NCBI RefSeq assembly: GCF_003122385.1
Contig: NZ_CP029255.1
Span: 3,596,001-3,660,000 of the forward strand
Reading direction: 5' to 3'
Origin: Flavobacterium crocinum
GTDB lineage: Bacteria > Bacteroidota > Bacteroidia > Flavobacteriales > Flavobacteriaceae
DNA: 64,000 bases
The translations under genes and the position numbers were made by a program. The notes under the pieces were generated by a model, which was given only the letters and a program-made list of their open reading frames with translations, did not search any database and was not told where the DNA came from. Shown piece by piece: positions 9,410 through 18,529 of the stretch. Position 1 is the stretch's first letter. Each line of letters begins with the position of its first letter.

Positions 9410-9439
9410 GCAATAAAGGCTGTCTTGTGGACAGCCTTT
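9410..9439 (-). terminator. Probable terminator of the peptide-uptake operon
   Basis: Perfect 10-bp inverted repeat AAAGGCTGTC (9415-9424) / GACAGCCTTT (9430-9439) with a 5-nt loop. It is 85 bp past the stop of the M16 peptidase. Read on the minus strand the stem is followed by TTTATTG, a short U-tract. It is probably the end of the 23.9-to-9.5 kb transcription unit. Confidence 0.6.
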
Positions 9440-9523
9440 AAAAACTAATTAAAATAAAAAAAATAAAAAAATCGATAAGAATATTTTAAACCCTGAAACT
9501 AAAAATGGATTTAAAATTGATTC

Positions 9524-12319
9524 TTACTTTGCTTTCATAAGCACTTGTACGCTGTTGGATTTTTTCAAAGCATTTACTGTAAATTCTTTTAAATCTTTTG
9601 CAGTAATGGTGCTTAGTGTATTTTTAAGAAGTTCAATATCAAGAGGTGTTTCGTCATTACGAACATAAGAAGTCAACGCACTCAGCCAGTAACTATTCTC
9701 TTTAATTTGTTCCTGATGATTTTTGATTATAGATTGTTTAATGTCTTCCAGCATATTCGCAGGAATGTTTTCTGTTTGTACTCTTGTTAGTTCTGTATGA
9801 ACAATTTTTACCAATGCATCTGCTTTATCTGGATTACAGTCAAAATTGATTTCTAATGAAAATAATGGAGTAGGAGACTGTGATAAGTTTGCTCCAACCT
9901 GAACACCGTAACTGCCGCCTTCTTCTTCACGAATGGTTTCCAGATAACGTTTGGTCAGCCATTCTGAAACCATATAACTTAAGATTTTGTTCTTTTTAGA
10001 ATAGGTTACGTCTTTGTTTTCCAAATGAAGATAAACCGTTGTTTTTGGCGTATCCATTGTTCTGAAGATTGTTTTGTCCGTTTTTCCGTCTTTCATAAAA
10101 ATTTTATGATCAACATATTTTTCTATTTGTTGAGTTGACGGAAGATTTCCTAAATAGGTATTAATTAAAGCGATGTCTTTTTCTGAAATATTTCCAACAA
10201 ATAAGAAAGTAAAATCTCCTGCATTAGAAAAACGTTCGGTATAGAATTTCTTCGCTTTATTCAGATCAAAAGCATTGATGAAATCCTGATTCAATAACCA
10301 ATTGCGTTTGCTGTAATTGGTGTTTAAAACCGAAATCGTATCGCTTAACGCTTTTTCGTTGCTGTTGTGAGCATTATTCAGTTTGTTTTGGTACTGTTCT
10401 TTGATTTTATCAAAAGTATTCGCATCAAATCTCGGATGCTGGAAATAAAGATAAGTCAGCTGCAATAAAGTCGTTAAAGATTCTTTGTTACTGCTTCCGT
10501 TAAAACCTTCGTACAAAGCTCCAATATACGGACTCACACTAGCCGTTTGACCAGCCAGTTTCTTTTTTAAATCGGTAAACTTATAATCGCCTAAACCAGA
10601 ATAAGACGCTACAGCCGTTGCAATTTGTGTTGAAGGAAGATCCTGCCACTCAGCTAAGGAATTTCCTCCTGCACTGTAAGCAGAAAACAAAATCTGGTCT
10701 TTGCTTAAGGTTGTTGGATAAATAATCACTTTTGCTCCGTTTGCCAAAGTATATTGTTTCGCATTCGCGAATGCTTTAATGTCGCTTGTTTTTGCAATTG
10801 CCTTTTCCTTCAAATCATCTTTCACTAAAGAAGCCGTTAATTCTTCTTCTTTGTAAGGTTCTAATTTGCTGTTTGAAATGGTTTTCATCGCATTCCAATA
10901 GTCGTTTGCTTCAGGAAATTTCGTTGCAGCATCTTCCGGAGCAGAAACCGATAAGATTAAGTTTTGTTTTGGTTCCAAAGCTCTAAAAGCAGTATTAATT
11001 TGTTGTAATGTTACTTTATCTAAGAAACTGTTCATCCATTTGTATTCCTCATCCATTGTCATAACGGGATTGGCTTCTAAGAAATACATTTGAAATTGTT
11101 CTGCCCAGGATCCGTTGCTGATTTTGTCTTTATTTGCCAGACGATTGTCATAACTGCTGCGCATTTTGGTTTTCAAACGATCTAGTTCCTGTTGTGTAAA
11201 TCCGTTTTGAATGGCTCTTTCATATTCTTTGTAGGCTTCTGAAAAAGCTTCTAAAAATTTGCCTTTTTTAGGTGTGATATTCAATGAAAATTTACTGTCT
11301 AATCTGGAAAGATTATTGTTTGAAACTCCAAAAGATAAACCAGCCGTTTCATTGTTGATGATGTATTCTCCAAAACGAGTATTCATTAACTGCATCGCAA
11401 GACTTTCCTGCATGCTTTTGGTCATTTCAGCTTCATCTTGCACCAAAGGTTTTGGAATAGTGTACGAAAGTGAAATCCCCGAACGCTGTAATTCTTTATC
11501 CGTTGCGAGAACATAACGGTTTTCTTTTTGTACCGGAATTTTTTCGTATTCTCTTTTGTTGATTTTCTTTGGAGTAGGTATCGAACCGAAAATCTCTTTA
11601 ACCCTTTTCTCAATTGAAACCACATCGATATCCCCGACAATCACGACAGCCTGATTTTGTGGTTGATACCATTTTTTATAATAATCTCTTAAAACCTGAT
11701 ATTTGAAATTATTGATAACATTCAAATCTCCAATTACATTTCGTTTTGCATATTTAGAACCTTGAAAAACTACTTTGTCAATTTTTTCTCCTGCTCTGTA
11801 ATCTGCATTTCTTCTGGTGCGCCATTCTTCACGAATAACGCCTCTTTCTGCATCAATTTCATTATTTGCTAAAAGCAGAGAACCTGACCAATCATGTAAT
11901 ACATACATGCAAGAATCTAATAAAGTTTTGTTGTCAGCCGGAACATTACTGATGTTGTAAACGGTTTCGTCATAAGCGGTGTAAGCATTGATGTCTTTTC
12001 CGAAAGAAACACCTTGCTTTTCCAACATATTGATGATTCCTTTTCCTTTAAAGTGTTCTGTCCCGTTAAAAGCCATGTGTTCCAGAAAATGCGCTAATCC
12101 GTCCTGATCATCATTTTCCAAAATGGCTCCAACATTTTGTACGAAATAAAAATCGGCTCTGTCTTTTGGCCATTCGTTGTGAAGGATAAAGTATTGCATT
12201 CCGTTAGGAAGCGTTCCGTGTGCCACTTCTTTGGGCAATGGAAAAGTAGTTTTAAACTGCGCCGAAACCTGAGTTAAACCCAAGAGAAGAAAATGTGCTA
12301 AAATTAATTTTACTTTCAT
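9524..12319 (-). CDS. M16 family zinc metallopeptidase (pitrilysin-like), exported
   Basis: 931 residues with a Sec signal peptide ending at VSAQ (about residue 21). The inverted zinc motif HxxEH is intact as HFLEH (H77, E80, H81), and the third ligand region (AERGVIREEW) follows at the expected distance. The length fits a two-module M16 protein: an active N-terminal half and an inactive C-terminal half (AKQYTLANGAKVIIYPTTLSKDQI onward), which together form a clam-shaped chamber that degrades peptides. As the last gene of the SusCD locus it probably trims oligopeptides in the periplasm or at the outer membrane. The substrate is inferred from context only. Confidence 0.94.
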   Translation of the reverse strand: MKVKLILAHFLLLGLTQVSAQFKTTFPLPKEVAHGTLPNGMQYFILHNEWPKDRADFYFVQNVGAILENDDQDGLAHFLEHMAFNGTEHFKGKGIINMLEKQGVSFGKDINAYTAYDETVYNISNVPADNKTLLDSCMYVLHDWSGSLLLANNEIDAERGVIREEWRTRRNADYRAGEKIDKVVFQGSKYAKRNVIGDLNVINNFKYQVLRDYYKKWYQPQNQAVVIVGDIDVVSIEKRVKEIFGSIPTPKKINKREYEKIPVQKENRYVLATDKELQRSGISLSYTIPKPLVQDEAEMTKSMQESLAMQLMNTRFGEYIINNETAGLSFGVSNNNLSRLDSKFSLNITPKKGKFLEAFSEAYKEYERAIQNGFTQQELDRLKTKMRSSYDNRLANKDKISNGSWAEQFQMYFLEANPVMTMDEEYKWMNSFLDKVTLQQINTAFRALEPKQNLILSVSAPEDAATKFPEANDYWNAMKTISNSKLEPYKEEELTASLVKDDLKEKAIAKTSDIKAFANAKQYTLANGAKVIIYPTTLSKDQILFSAYSAGGNSLAEWQDLPSTQIATAVASYSGLGDYKFTDLKKKLAGQTASVSPYIGALYEGFNGSSNKESLTTLLQLTYLYFQHPRFDANTFDKIKEQYQNKLNNAHNSNEKALSDTISVLNTNYSKRNWLLNQDFINAFDLNKAKKFYTERFSNAGDFTFLFVGNISEKDIALINTYLGNLPSTQQIEKYVDHKIFMKDGKTDKTIFRTMDTPKTTVYLHLENKDVTYSKKNKILSYMVSEWLTKRYLETIREEEGGSYGVQVGANLSQSPTPLFSLEINFDCNPDKADALVKIVHTELTRVQTENIPANMLEDIKQSIIKNHQEQIKENSYWLSALTSYVRNDETPLDIELLKNTLSTITAKDLKEFTVNALKKSNSVQVLMKAK

Positions 12320-12418
12320 TTTTGATCGTTATTGTTCTTTTTTTGATTGAATTTTAGTTGGAATAGGGTATAAGAAGTCCCTGCTGTTCATTTGAAAATA
12401 TTCAAAAACAGTTGTGAT

Positions 12419-12531
12419 GGAACACGGATAAAACTGATTCGCCTTGCGAAAACGCGGATTTACACAGATTTAAAAAAAATCCGTTTTATCCGTGTCTTCG
12501 CGATAGCGAATCAGTAAAATCCGCGTCTAAT
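12419..12531. repeat. Dispersed inverted-repeat element, copy 1
   Basis: Lies between the two peptidase genes. The arms ACACGGATAAAAC (12422-12434) and GTTTTATCCGTGT (12483-12495) are perfect complements, and actgattcgc/gcgaatcagt pairs overlap them. A relative with the same words (tcgcgatagcgaatc, atccgcgt, atccgtgtc) is at 32281-32395. It is probably a mobile or REP-like intergenic sequence in the 226-bp gap. Confidence 0.75.
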
Positions 12532-12545
12532 TTTTAAGTGTTAAA

Positions 12546-15143
12546 TTACATCCAGTCTGGTTTTGCTGCACCTTTTAAGTAGTAATCAAAATACTGTTGC
12601 ATTTTGAGTGTCCAGTCTTTTCTGTTGGCGGTATCGTCTAAAGTATGTCCTTCTTTTTTGTAGTTGACCAACAAAGCAGGTTTTCCTAAGCGGCGAAGCG
12701 CAAAGAATAAAGATTGTCCTTCCTGATAAGGAACTGCGCGGTCATTATCATTATGGAAAATCAAAATTGGTGTTTTGATGTTTTTCGCAGAAAATAAAGG
12801 CGAATTTTTGATGTATCCGTCCAAATTATCATGCATTGAACTTCCCATACGGTATTGATCGGCTTCGTATTTAAACATGGTCGAAATACCATTCGATCTC
12901 ATAACAGGATAGTTGGCAGTAAAGTTGCTTACGCCTGAACCTACAATTGCACAAGTGAAAAGATCTGTTTTAGTGGTTAAGAAAGAAGTTTCGTAACCGC
13001 CAAAACTATGTCCCTGAATTCCGATTTTACCTTTTTCAGTAATACCGTTTGCGATTAAATATTCAACACCGCTCATAACATCGTTGTAAACACTATTGCC
13101 GACATCGCCGTAAACATAATGCACGTCTGGTTGAAAAACGATATAACCTTGACTTAAATAACTTGGAATATTAATATTCGAAGAACTTACTTCCGGTTGT
13201 TGATAGGTAGTAAAATCTGTAGTGTGTTTTTCATAAAAATGAACAATTACAGGATATGTTTTTTTGCTGTCGTAATGGTCCGGAAGATATAAGTTTCCTT
13301 GATTTTCTTTTCCGTTAAAGCTTTTCCAGGTCAATACTTTTGCAGTTCCCCAAGCATAGTCTTTCTGTTGTGGATTAATATCTGTCATTTTAGATTGTGA
13401 TCCAAAAGTAGAAGTTCCCCACCATAAATCCGGGAAAATGGTGTAGCTTGATTTTGAAAATAAAACACTTGAATTATCTCCGGAAACGGCTTCAATTCGT
13501 ACGCTATAATCTGGATTTGCAAATATTTTTGCTACCGAATTATTGTTATTTAATTGGAAAACTCCGTTGGATTTGTGATCGAAATCAAAACCAACTAAAG
13601 TAACTGTTTTTTTCTGATCCAAATTGCCTATAAAACCTTGTTCTCCGTATCGAAGTTCCACTTTGTTTTTTCTTCCGTAACCTTGTGTCAGCGAATAAGC
13701 CTTTTTTTGATTCGTAAGATCAATAGCCCACAAATCAAACTGATCATACAAAACAACTGTATTTCCGTTGTTTAACCAGCCCGCAATTCCATAAGCTGTA
13801 TTAGCCGATTTCATGTCTACATTATCATCTGAAATTGGGAAAGGAATCTGTGAACTGATGTTTTTAAACTGCATAGAAGCAGGGTCAAAAACAGTCCATA
13901 CTTTTTCTTTTTCGTCATAATAAACAGCAAAACTTCCCTGTGGATTCCAAGTTGGATTTCCAAAAACGCCAGTCAGTACTTTGGTCGATTTTCCTGTTGT
14001 GGCATCAATCCAATATATATCGTTGCGTTCGTTAAAAGTCCAGTCGGTTTCTACTGCATACGGTTTTTTATCAATCGCAAAAACACCTTTGTAATTTCCG
14101 GATTCCGGAATTAAAACCTGATCAAATTCGCCTGTTGACGCAACTTTAATCACTTTTTTGTCTTGGATATCATAAATGAATTTCTGTTCGCTCGGAAGCG
14201 TTTTAGAACTTCTCAAAAGTTCCTGTCTGCGTTCCATAGTTCCCTGATTGGATCTCCAAATTTCTACATTTGATTTTGCAATCTGAGTATTTTCAGGACG
14301 TTTATTTGAGTTTACTAATAACGTAATAAAACGAGTATTTTCGTTTAAACCATAAGCCGTTTTTGAAATCGAAAAATTAGAATCGTTTAGAGCAATTTCA
14401 TCATAATTGAATACGACTTTGGTTGAATTGTTATTCAGATTAAAATAATAAACGATATTAAAATCGGAGCTGTTGTTTCCTTTTAAAGTAAAACTACCGC
14501 CGTTTTCTTTATCATTTAATTGAAAATCGCCAAAATCAGAAGCTTTTCCGCTGTAAATAGTTTCTTGTTTTCCGCCAATTGCTCCGTGTTTTAGAAAAAC
14601 CTGATCTTTTTCAATTTGCACATAAACAATCGATTTGTTTTTTAAAAAACGAGAAGATTTGATATTGTTTACAAAAGTACTGTCGTTGCTTTCTAAATTA
14701 TAACAAACCAAACGCTGTAAAAAGATTGCTCCTTTTGGTGATTCAGGACGAGTGTAATATAAGAAGTCGGTTCCTTCAAGTGGATTGGTGTAATGCTTGC
14801 TTTTCCAAAGTTTTTTAACTCCTGTTTTTAAATTTTGCAAAAGCGTACTATCATTTTTACTGTACTGAATCCAGTCTTTTTTTCCGATGAATTTTAAATC
14901 ATTAATGTCATTTAAAACCAAACGTTTTCCCTTTGGAGTTTCCTGAATAAAGATCTGTTTTTTGTTTTCTTTTTCCTCATCCTGAAAAACGGTGCTGTAA
15001 GACATCCATTTTCCGTTATATGATAAAGCTTTGCTGTTGATTCTTTGCCAGGATTGGTAAGCCGATTCGTCTACTGCTTTTTTCTGTGCAGATAAACTAT
15101 GTACACTCAAAGCGAGTGTACATAGTAAAACTATTTTTTTCAT
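12546..15143 (-). CDS. S9 family serine peptidase (prolyl oligopeptidase-like), exported
   Basis: 865 residues from the ATG at 15143 (MKKIVLLCTLALSVHSLSAQ, a clear signal peptide); the in-frame ATG 24 bp upstream would only lengthen the signal. The first ~600 residues are a beta-propeller-like region. The C-terminus is an alpha/beta-hydrolase domain with nucleophile motif GHSFGG (Ser at about 713), a later Asp in HNDNDRAVP and the His in KEGHTLDD, completing the Ser-Asp-His triad. Family members cleave short peptides, often after proline or as dipeptidyl/acylaminoacyl peptidases. The start lies 24 bp after the thioredoxin-like gene, in the same operon. Confidence 0.93.
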   Translation of the reverse strand: MKKIVLLCTLALSVHSLSAQKKAVDESAYQSWQRINSKALSYNGKWMSYSTVFQDEEKENKKQIFIQETPKGKRLVLNDINDLKFIGKKDWIQYSKNDSTLLQNLKTGVKKLWKSKHYTNPLEGTDFLYYTRPESPKGAIFLQRLVCYNLESNDSTFVNNIKSSRFLKNKSIVYVQIEKDQVFLKHGAIGGKQETIYSGKASDFGDFQLNDKENGGSFTLKGNNSSDFNIVYYFNLNNNSTKVVFNYDEIALNDSNFSISKTAYGLNENTRFITLLVNSNKRPENTQIAKSNVEIWRSNQGTMERRQELLRSSKTLPSEQKFIYDIQDKKVIKVASTGEFDQVLIPESGNYKGVFAIDKKPYAVETDWTFNERNDIYWIDATTGKSTKVLTGVFGNPTWNPQGSFAVYYDEKEKVWTVFDPASMQFKNISSQIPFPISDDNVDMKSANTAYGIAGWLNNGNTVVLYDQFDLWAIDLTNQKKAYSLTQGYGRKNKVELRYGEQGFIGNLDQKKTVTLVGFDFDHKSNGVFQLNNNNSVAKIFANPDYSVRIEAVSGDNSSVLFSKSSYTIFPDLWWGTSTFGSQSKMTDINPQQKDYAWGTAKVLTWKSFNGKENQGNLYLPDHYDSKKTYPVIVHFYEKHTTDFTTYQQPEVSSSNINIPSYLSQGYIVFQPDVHYVYGDVGNSVYNDVMSGVEYLIANGITEKGKIGIQGHSFGGYETSFLTTKTDLFTCAIVGSGVSNFTANYPVMRSNGISTMFKYEADQYRMGSSMHDNLDGYIKNSPLFSAKNIKTPILIFHNDNDRAVPYQEGQSLFFALRRLGKPALLVNYKKEGHTLDDTANRKDWTLKMQQYFDYYLKGAAKPDWM

Positions 15144-15167
15144 ATTTTTTTGATTTTCAAAAAGCAA

Positions 15168-17144
15168 TTATTCGTTTTTCAAAGTATTGATAACGTTGGT
15201 AAGTTCGTCCACTAATTGTCCTGGATTTCCAGAATATCCTTCAGATGTAAAACGGATTTTTCCATCTTTGATCACTACTTTTCTAGGGATACCGCTTGAA
15301 TTAAAAATTTTAGCATATTGGCTGAAAGAAGCATTGTTTGTACCACCTCCTTTTTTGACTAAATCAAAGTGGGTATTGATTTTTAATCCTTTTTCTTTTA
15401 GATAAGCCAAAGCTTCTTTTTTGTAGCCTTCTTTCGTTTCCTGAGTGCTGATAAAATAAATTTCAACTTGTTTGTCTTCTTTGAAGTTGTTTACCAATTG
15501 CTGCATAGCCGGAAATGCTTTTTTACAAGGCCCGCACCAGGTTGCCCAGAAATCAATTACGATAATTTTACCGCTGTTTAAAGCCAAATCTTTAGTTTTT
15601 CCGTCAGCTGATTGCACTTTAATTGCAGGAGCAGCGATGTCAATCAGGGCGATTTTTTCTTCCGCTTTCTTTTCTTTTTTCAATTGCTCTAAATAAGCAG
15701 GGAAATCAGCTTCTTTTTTGCCTTCTTTTAAAAAGATTTCTTTTAGTTTAGCTGTTGCACCTTCTGATAGAGTATTGGCTCTTGCCGCATTTTTCAAAAC
15801 TTCAATAATTGGTTTGTTGAATGCCTCTAAAGCTTTGATGTGAATATCGTTGATACTTGCTTTTTCGTAACGTTTTTCAAATGGCAGTAAAGCAAATGTT
15901 TCCAAAACTTCTTTATACTTTTTCAAAATATCGTACATACGAATCTGAATTACCAATTCGTTATTAAGCTGCGTTTTTGCATTTTCTGTTGCCTGATTTG
16001 GCGACCAGTAAAGTTCGGACATATAAGACATGTCGTTTACTTTTTGCTGCATCTGCTCAATCATTGGCACTGCCATAGTTTCGATTATGGCAGGATCAAC
16101 TACTTTTAAGTATAATGCTTTCGAAATATTCTGGTGGTAAGCATCATTTAAATTAGCAAAATTCATTGTTGGAATTATAGCTAAAATACTTTTGTAATCT
16201 TTCGTTTCGAAATAGTAGCCAAACTGTATTTTTACTATGTTATCGTAAAAATATTTTTGATGTGGCGGTACTTCTGAATTGTTAGGGAAATCAGCTAAAA
16301 ACTGGTTCATTATTTTGTTTCTTTCCGTTGCATCTGCAGTTGGCATAATTTTTTGGTACGCTTTGAATCTTACATGGCTTCCTTTGGGAAATTGTTTTTC
16401 GATTACTGCTTCAAGAGAATCTGCCTTTGTTTTATTTTTTAAATCGAACAAATAAATGTGGTGCACTTTTGTGTACACTTCTTCAGGAAGTCCCTTCATA
16501 TTCTTTGTAAAGTCGGCTAAAAATTTGCTTCCCAATTCCTGAAACTTTTCAGGTTTTTGTTTTTTCAATACATCGAAGTACGTGTCAAAAAACTCAGGAA
16601 ATCGGTCTCCATGATCTTTTACTTCTTTTTTAAGCCAATATTCTGTAGCATCTCCATCAATAGAAAAATCTTTGAAGTAACCGCCAAACTGACCGTTAAA
16701 GTCTTTGTTTCTAAAAGTTGCCCAAGCTAAATCTGCACCCGGCATTTTTACTTTTGGTTCTTTAAAAGCCACCAGCATATATCCTGTATCCTGATTAGTA
16801 TCGGTAACTAATCCATTTTCGGTATTACCGTAGAATTTGAAAGCCATAAAAGCACAGTTTTTTGGAACTGTAAAATCGGCGCTGTAAACAGCGCCATTTT
16901 TTTTCATTTTAAGGTCTTCAATTTCCCATCTGTAATCATTGAAAACATAAGCATAACCGCTGATATTTTTCACGTTTTCTAATGGTCCGCCTTTTGGATC
17001 ATACGTCATGCTGAAAGATGCTCCAGGAATCGGAATGTCCACCATTCCTTGTAACCTGGATTTAACTTCCTGACTGGTAACCTGTAAGGTAAAGGCGCAG
17101 AACGCCAATACCAATAATTTGATATTTTTAATTTTTGTAAACAT
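15168..17144 (-). CDS. TlpA/ResA-like thioredoxin-domain protein, exported
   Basis: 658 residues with an N-terminal signal peptide (KLLVLAFCAFTLQVTSQ). About 500 residues of unassigned helical sequence precede a C-terminal thioredoxin fold with the redox site WCGPC (Cys537 and Cys540) in IDFWATWCGPCKKAFPAMQQL. Later come a proline loop (SGIPRKVVI) and the final helix. The family reduces or exchanges disulfides outside the cytoplasm. Long TlpA-like proteins like this are frequent beside peptide-type SusCD systems, and here it lies between SusD and the S9 peptidase. It may open disulfide-bonded peptides, which is inference. Confidence 0.9.
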   Translation of the reverse strand: MFTKIKNIKLLVLAFCAFTLQVTSQEVKSRLQGMVDIPIPGASFSMTYDPKGGPLENVKNISGYAYVFNDYRWEIEDLKMKKNGAVYSADFTVPKNCAFMAFKFYGNTENGLVTDTNQDTGYMLVAFKEPKVKMPGADLAWATFRNKDFNGQFGGYFKDFSIDGDATEYWLKKEVKDHGDRFPEFFDTYFDVLKKQKPEKFQELGSKFLADFTKNMKGLPEEVYTKVHHIYLFDLKNKTKADSLEAVIEKQFPKGSHVRFKAYQKIMPTADATERNKIMNQFLADFPNNSEVPPHQKYFYDNIVKIQFGYYFETKDYKSILAIIPTMNFANLNDAYHQNISKALYLKVVDPAIIETMAVPMIEQMQQKVNDMSYMSELYWSPNQATENAKTQLNNELVIQIRMYDILKKYKEVLETFALLPFEKRYEKASINDIHIKALEAFNKPIIEVLKNAARANTLSEGATAKLKEIFLKEGKKEADFPAYLEQLKKEKKAEEKIALIDIAAPAIKVQSADGKTKDLALNSGKIIVIDFWATWCGPCKKAFPAMQQLVNNFKEDKQVEIYFISTQETKEGYKKEALAYLKEKGLKINTHFDLVKKGGGTNNASFSQYAKIFNSSGIPRKVVIKDGKIRFTSEGYSGNPGQLVDELTNVINTLKNE

Positions 17145-17156
17145 TGTACGTTTTTT

Positions 17157-18512
17157 TTATTTCCCTAACTCAGGGTTTAGATCGATATAATTTTGATTGA
17201 TTGGGAATACATAACCGTCACTGTTTGGTGCAAGAGTATAAGTTTGTCCTTTAAAAACTCGGGTATATGTTTTTTGATAGGCAGGATCCAGATTTAATCT
17301 TCTTTGATCGAACCAGCGGAATCCTCTTCCGATTAATTCTTTTTGTCTTTCTGTTAAAACTAAATCTAAAGCCTCTTTGTTTGTTGTCGCGCTAACAGTA
17401 TACGCTGTTCCCGATTTAAAACGTTTTGCTCTAAGAATATTTAGATAATTAACTGCTTCAGTAATTTTTCCAGATCTTGCGTAACATTCCGCTGCAATTA
17501 AATACATTTCAGGAACAGAGACACCAACATTAATTCCGTTTGTGGGGCTATAAGTATTCATCGCATAAGCTCTTCCTGTGAAAGTAGGATAGAAGCTGGT
17601 TCCAGGAACAGTATAATAATTGTAGCGTAAATCATCAGTTCCAAAACTATTTAAAAGTTCTGTTGATAATGGTGCACCGTTATAACCAAAAAGCAACGTT
17701 TTTGAAAATATAACCTCAGGATTCTGAATCAAAACAGGGTAGCTATATGCTGTGGCTAATGATTTAAAATCAATTAAGCCATTTTGCATTTGCAGCGCTT
17801 TTTCTGCATTTTCAAGACTTAAATTATATTGTCCCATTAATAGATAGGTTCTGGCAAGCAACGCGTAAACAGCTCTTTTAGATGGTAATACATTGAAATC
17901 CGGAGAATCCTGAATATTATTTTCCAACGCGCTTTTTAAATCAGCTATAATCTGATCGTAAACTTGCCCAACTGTACTTCTGTCCAGAGATGAAAACAAT
18001 TCAGGTTTTAATAATAGCGGAACTGCTTTTTCTGAATTAGCAGAAGTCGGATCAAACTGCGGTCCATAAGTGTTTACCAGTTGTAAATAAGCGAATGCTC
18101 TGTGAACAAAAGCTTCAGCATAGATTTCTTTTTTTTCTGCTTCGGTTCCTTTTTCACTAGCCATTACCCCCTCTAGAATTACATTACTGTAATATACTGT
18201 TTTATATAATCCTATCCAGTCTGAATCGCCTTGTGAAGGATCATAAATTCTGTCCTGCCAAGTATAACTGTTAGCCCAAATGGTATTAACTCCATTTTGA
18301 TATGTTGTTGGAAATTCGACATCAGCATTTGCTAAAAGGTAAATTCCTCCGGATGCTGTCAAGTTTGTATAATTATTAGCCAGGCCTCTGTAATCAGAAG
18401 TGTATTTTAAAACTCTGTTGTTTCCAACTGGCTCTACTTCAACATAATCTCTACATGAGTTTAATAAAAGTAGCGGAAGCAATATATATATAGTGGATTT
18501 AAGAAATTTCAT
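17157..18512 (-). CDS. SusD/RagB-family outer-membrane lipoprotein
   Basis: Surface substrate-binding partner of the SusC protein upstream. About 451 residues from ATG 18512 (MKFLKSTIYILLPLLLLNSC), ending the signal at a lipobox LNSC. The ORF can be extended upstream but those residues overlap the SusC stop region. TPR-like helices (AEAFVHRAFAYLQLVNTYGPQF, KRAVYALLARTYLLMGQY) and the conserved end (VLTERQKELIGRGFRWFDQRRL) are SusD hallmarks. It is slightly shorter than the usual ~500 residues. The protease neighbours suggest a peptide ligand. Confidence 0.95.
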   Translation of the reverse strand: MKFLKSTIYILLPLLLLNSCRDYVEVEPVGNNRVLKYTSDYRGLANNYTNLTASGGIYLLANADVEFPTTYQNGVNTIWANSYTWQDRIYDPSQGDSDWIGLYKTVYYSNVILEGVMASEKGTEAEKKEIYAEAFVHRAFAYLQLVNTYGPQFDPTSANSEKAVPLLLKPELFSSLDRSTVGQVYDQIIADLKSALENNIQDSPDFNVLPSKRAVYALLARTYLLMGQYNLSLENAEKALQMQNGLIDFKSLATAYSYPVLIQNPEVIFSKTLLFGYNGAPLSTELLNSFGTDDLRYNYYTVPGTSFYPTFTGRAYAMNTYSPTNGINVGVSVPEMYLIAAECYARSGKITEAVNYLNILRAKRFKSGTAYTVSATTNKEALDLVLTERQKELIGRGFRWFDQRRLNLDPAYQKTYTRVFKGQTYTLAPNSDGYVFPINQNYIDLNPELGK

Positions 18513-18529
18513 AAGTCTATTTTTTAAAA

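Larger units (their letters stand above)
8535..9523. repeat. Gene-free interval packed with short palindromes and repeats
   Basis: Nearly 1 kb without a credible gene; small ORFs here are low-complexity readings of the repeats. Perfect or near-perfect palindromes of the type xTTCC-tac/gta-GGAAx occur at 8681-8693, 8922-8934, 8973-8985, 9024-9040, 9073-9087 and 9126-9140, with a mutated one at 9216-9228. A separate hairpin CAACGGATT-ga-AATCCGTTG lies at 8647-8666. Two 102-bp direct repeats are given as their own entries. From 8922 to 9126 the palindromes recur every 49-53 bp. It looks like a REP/BIME-style mosaic. Confidence 0.8.
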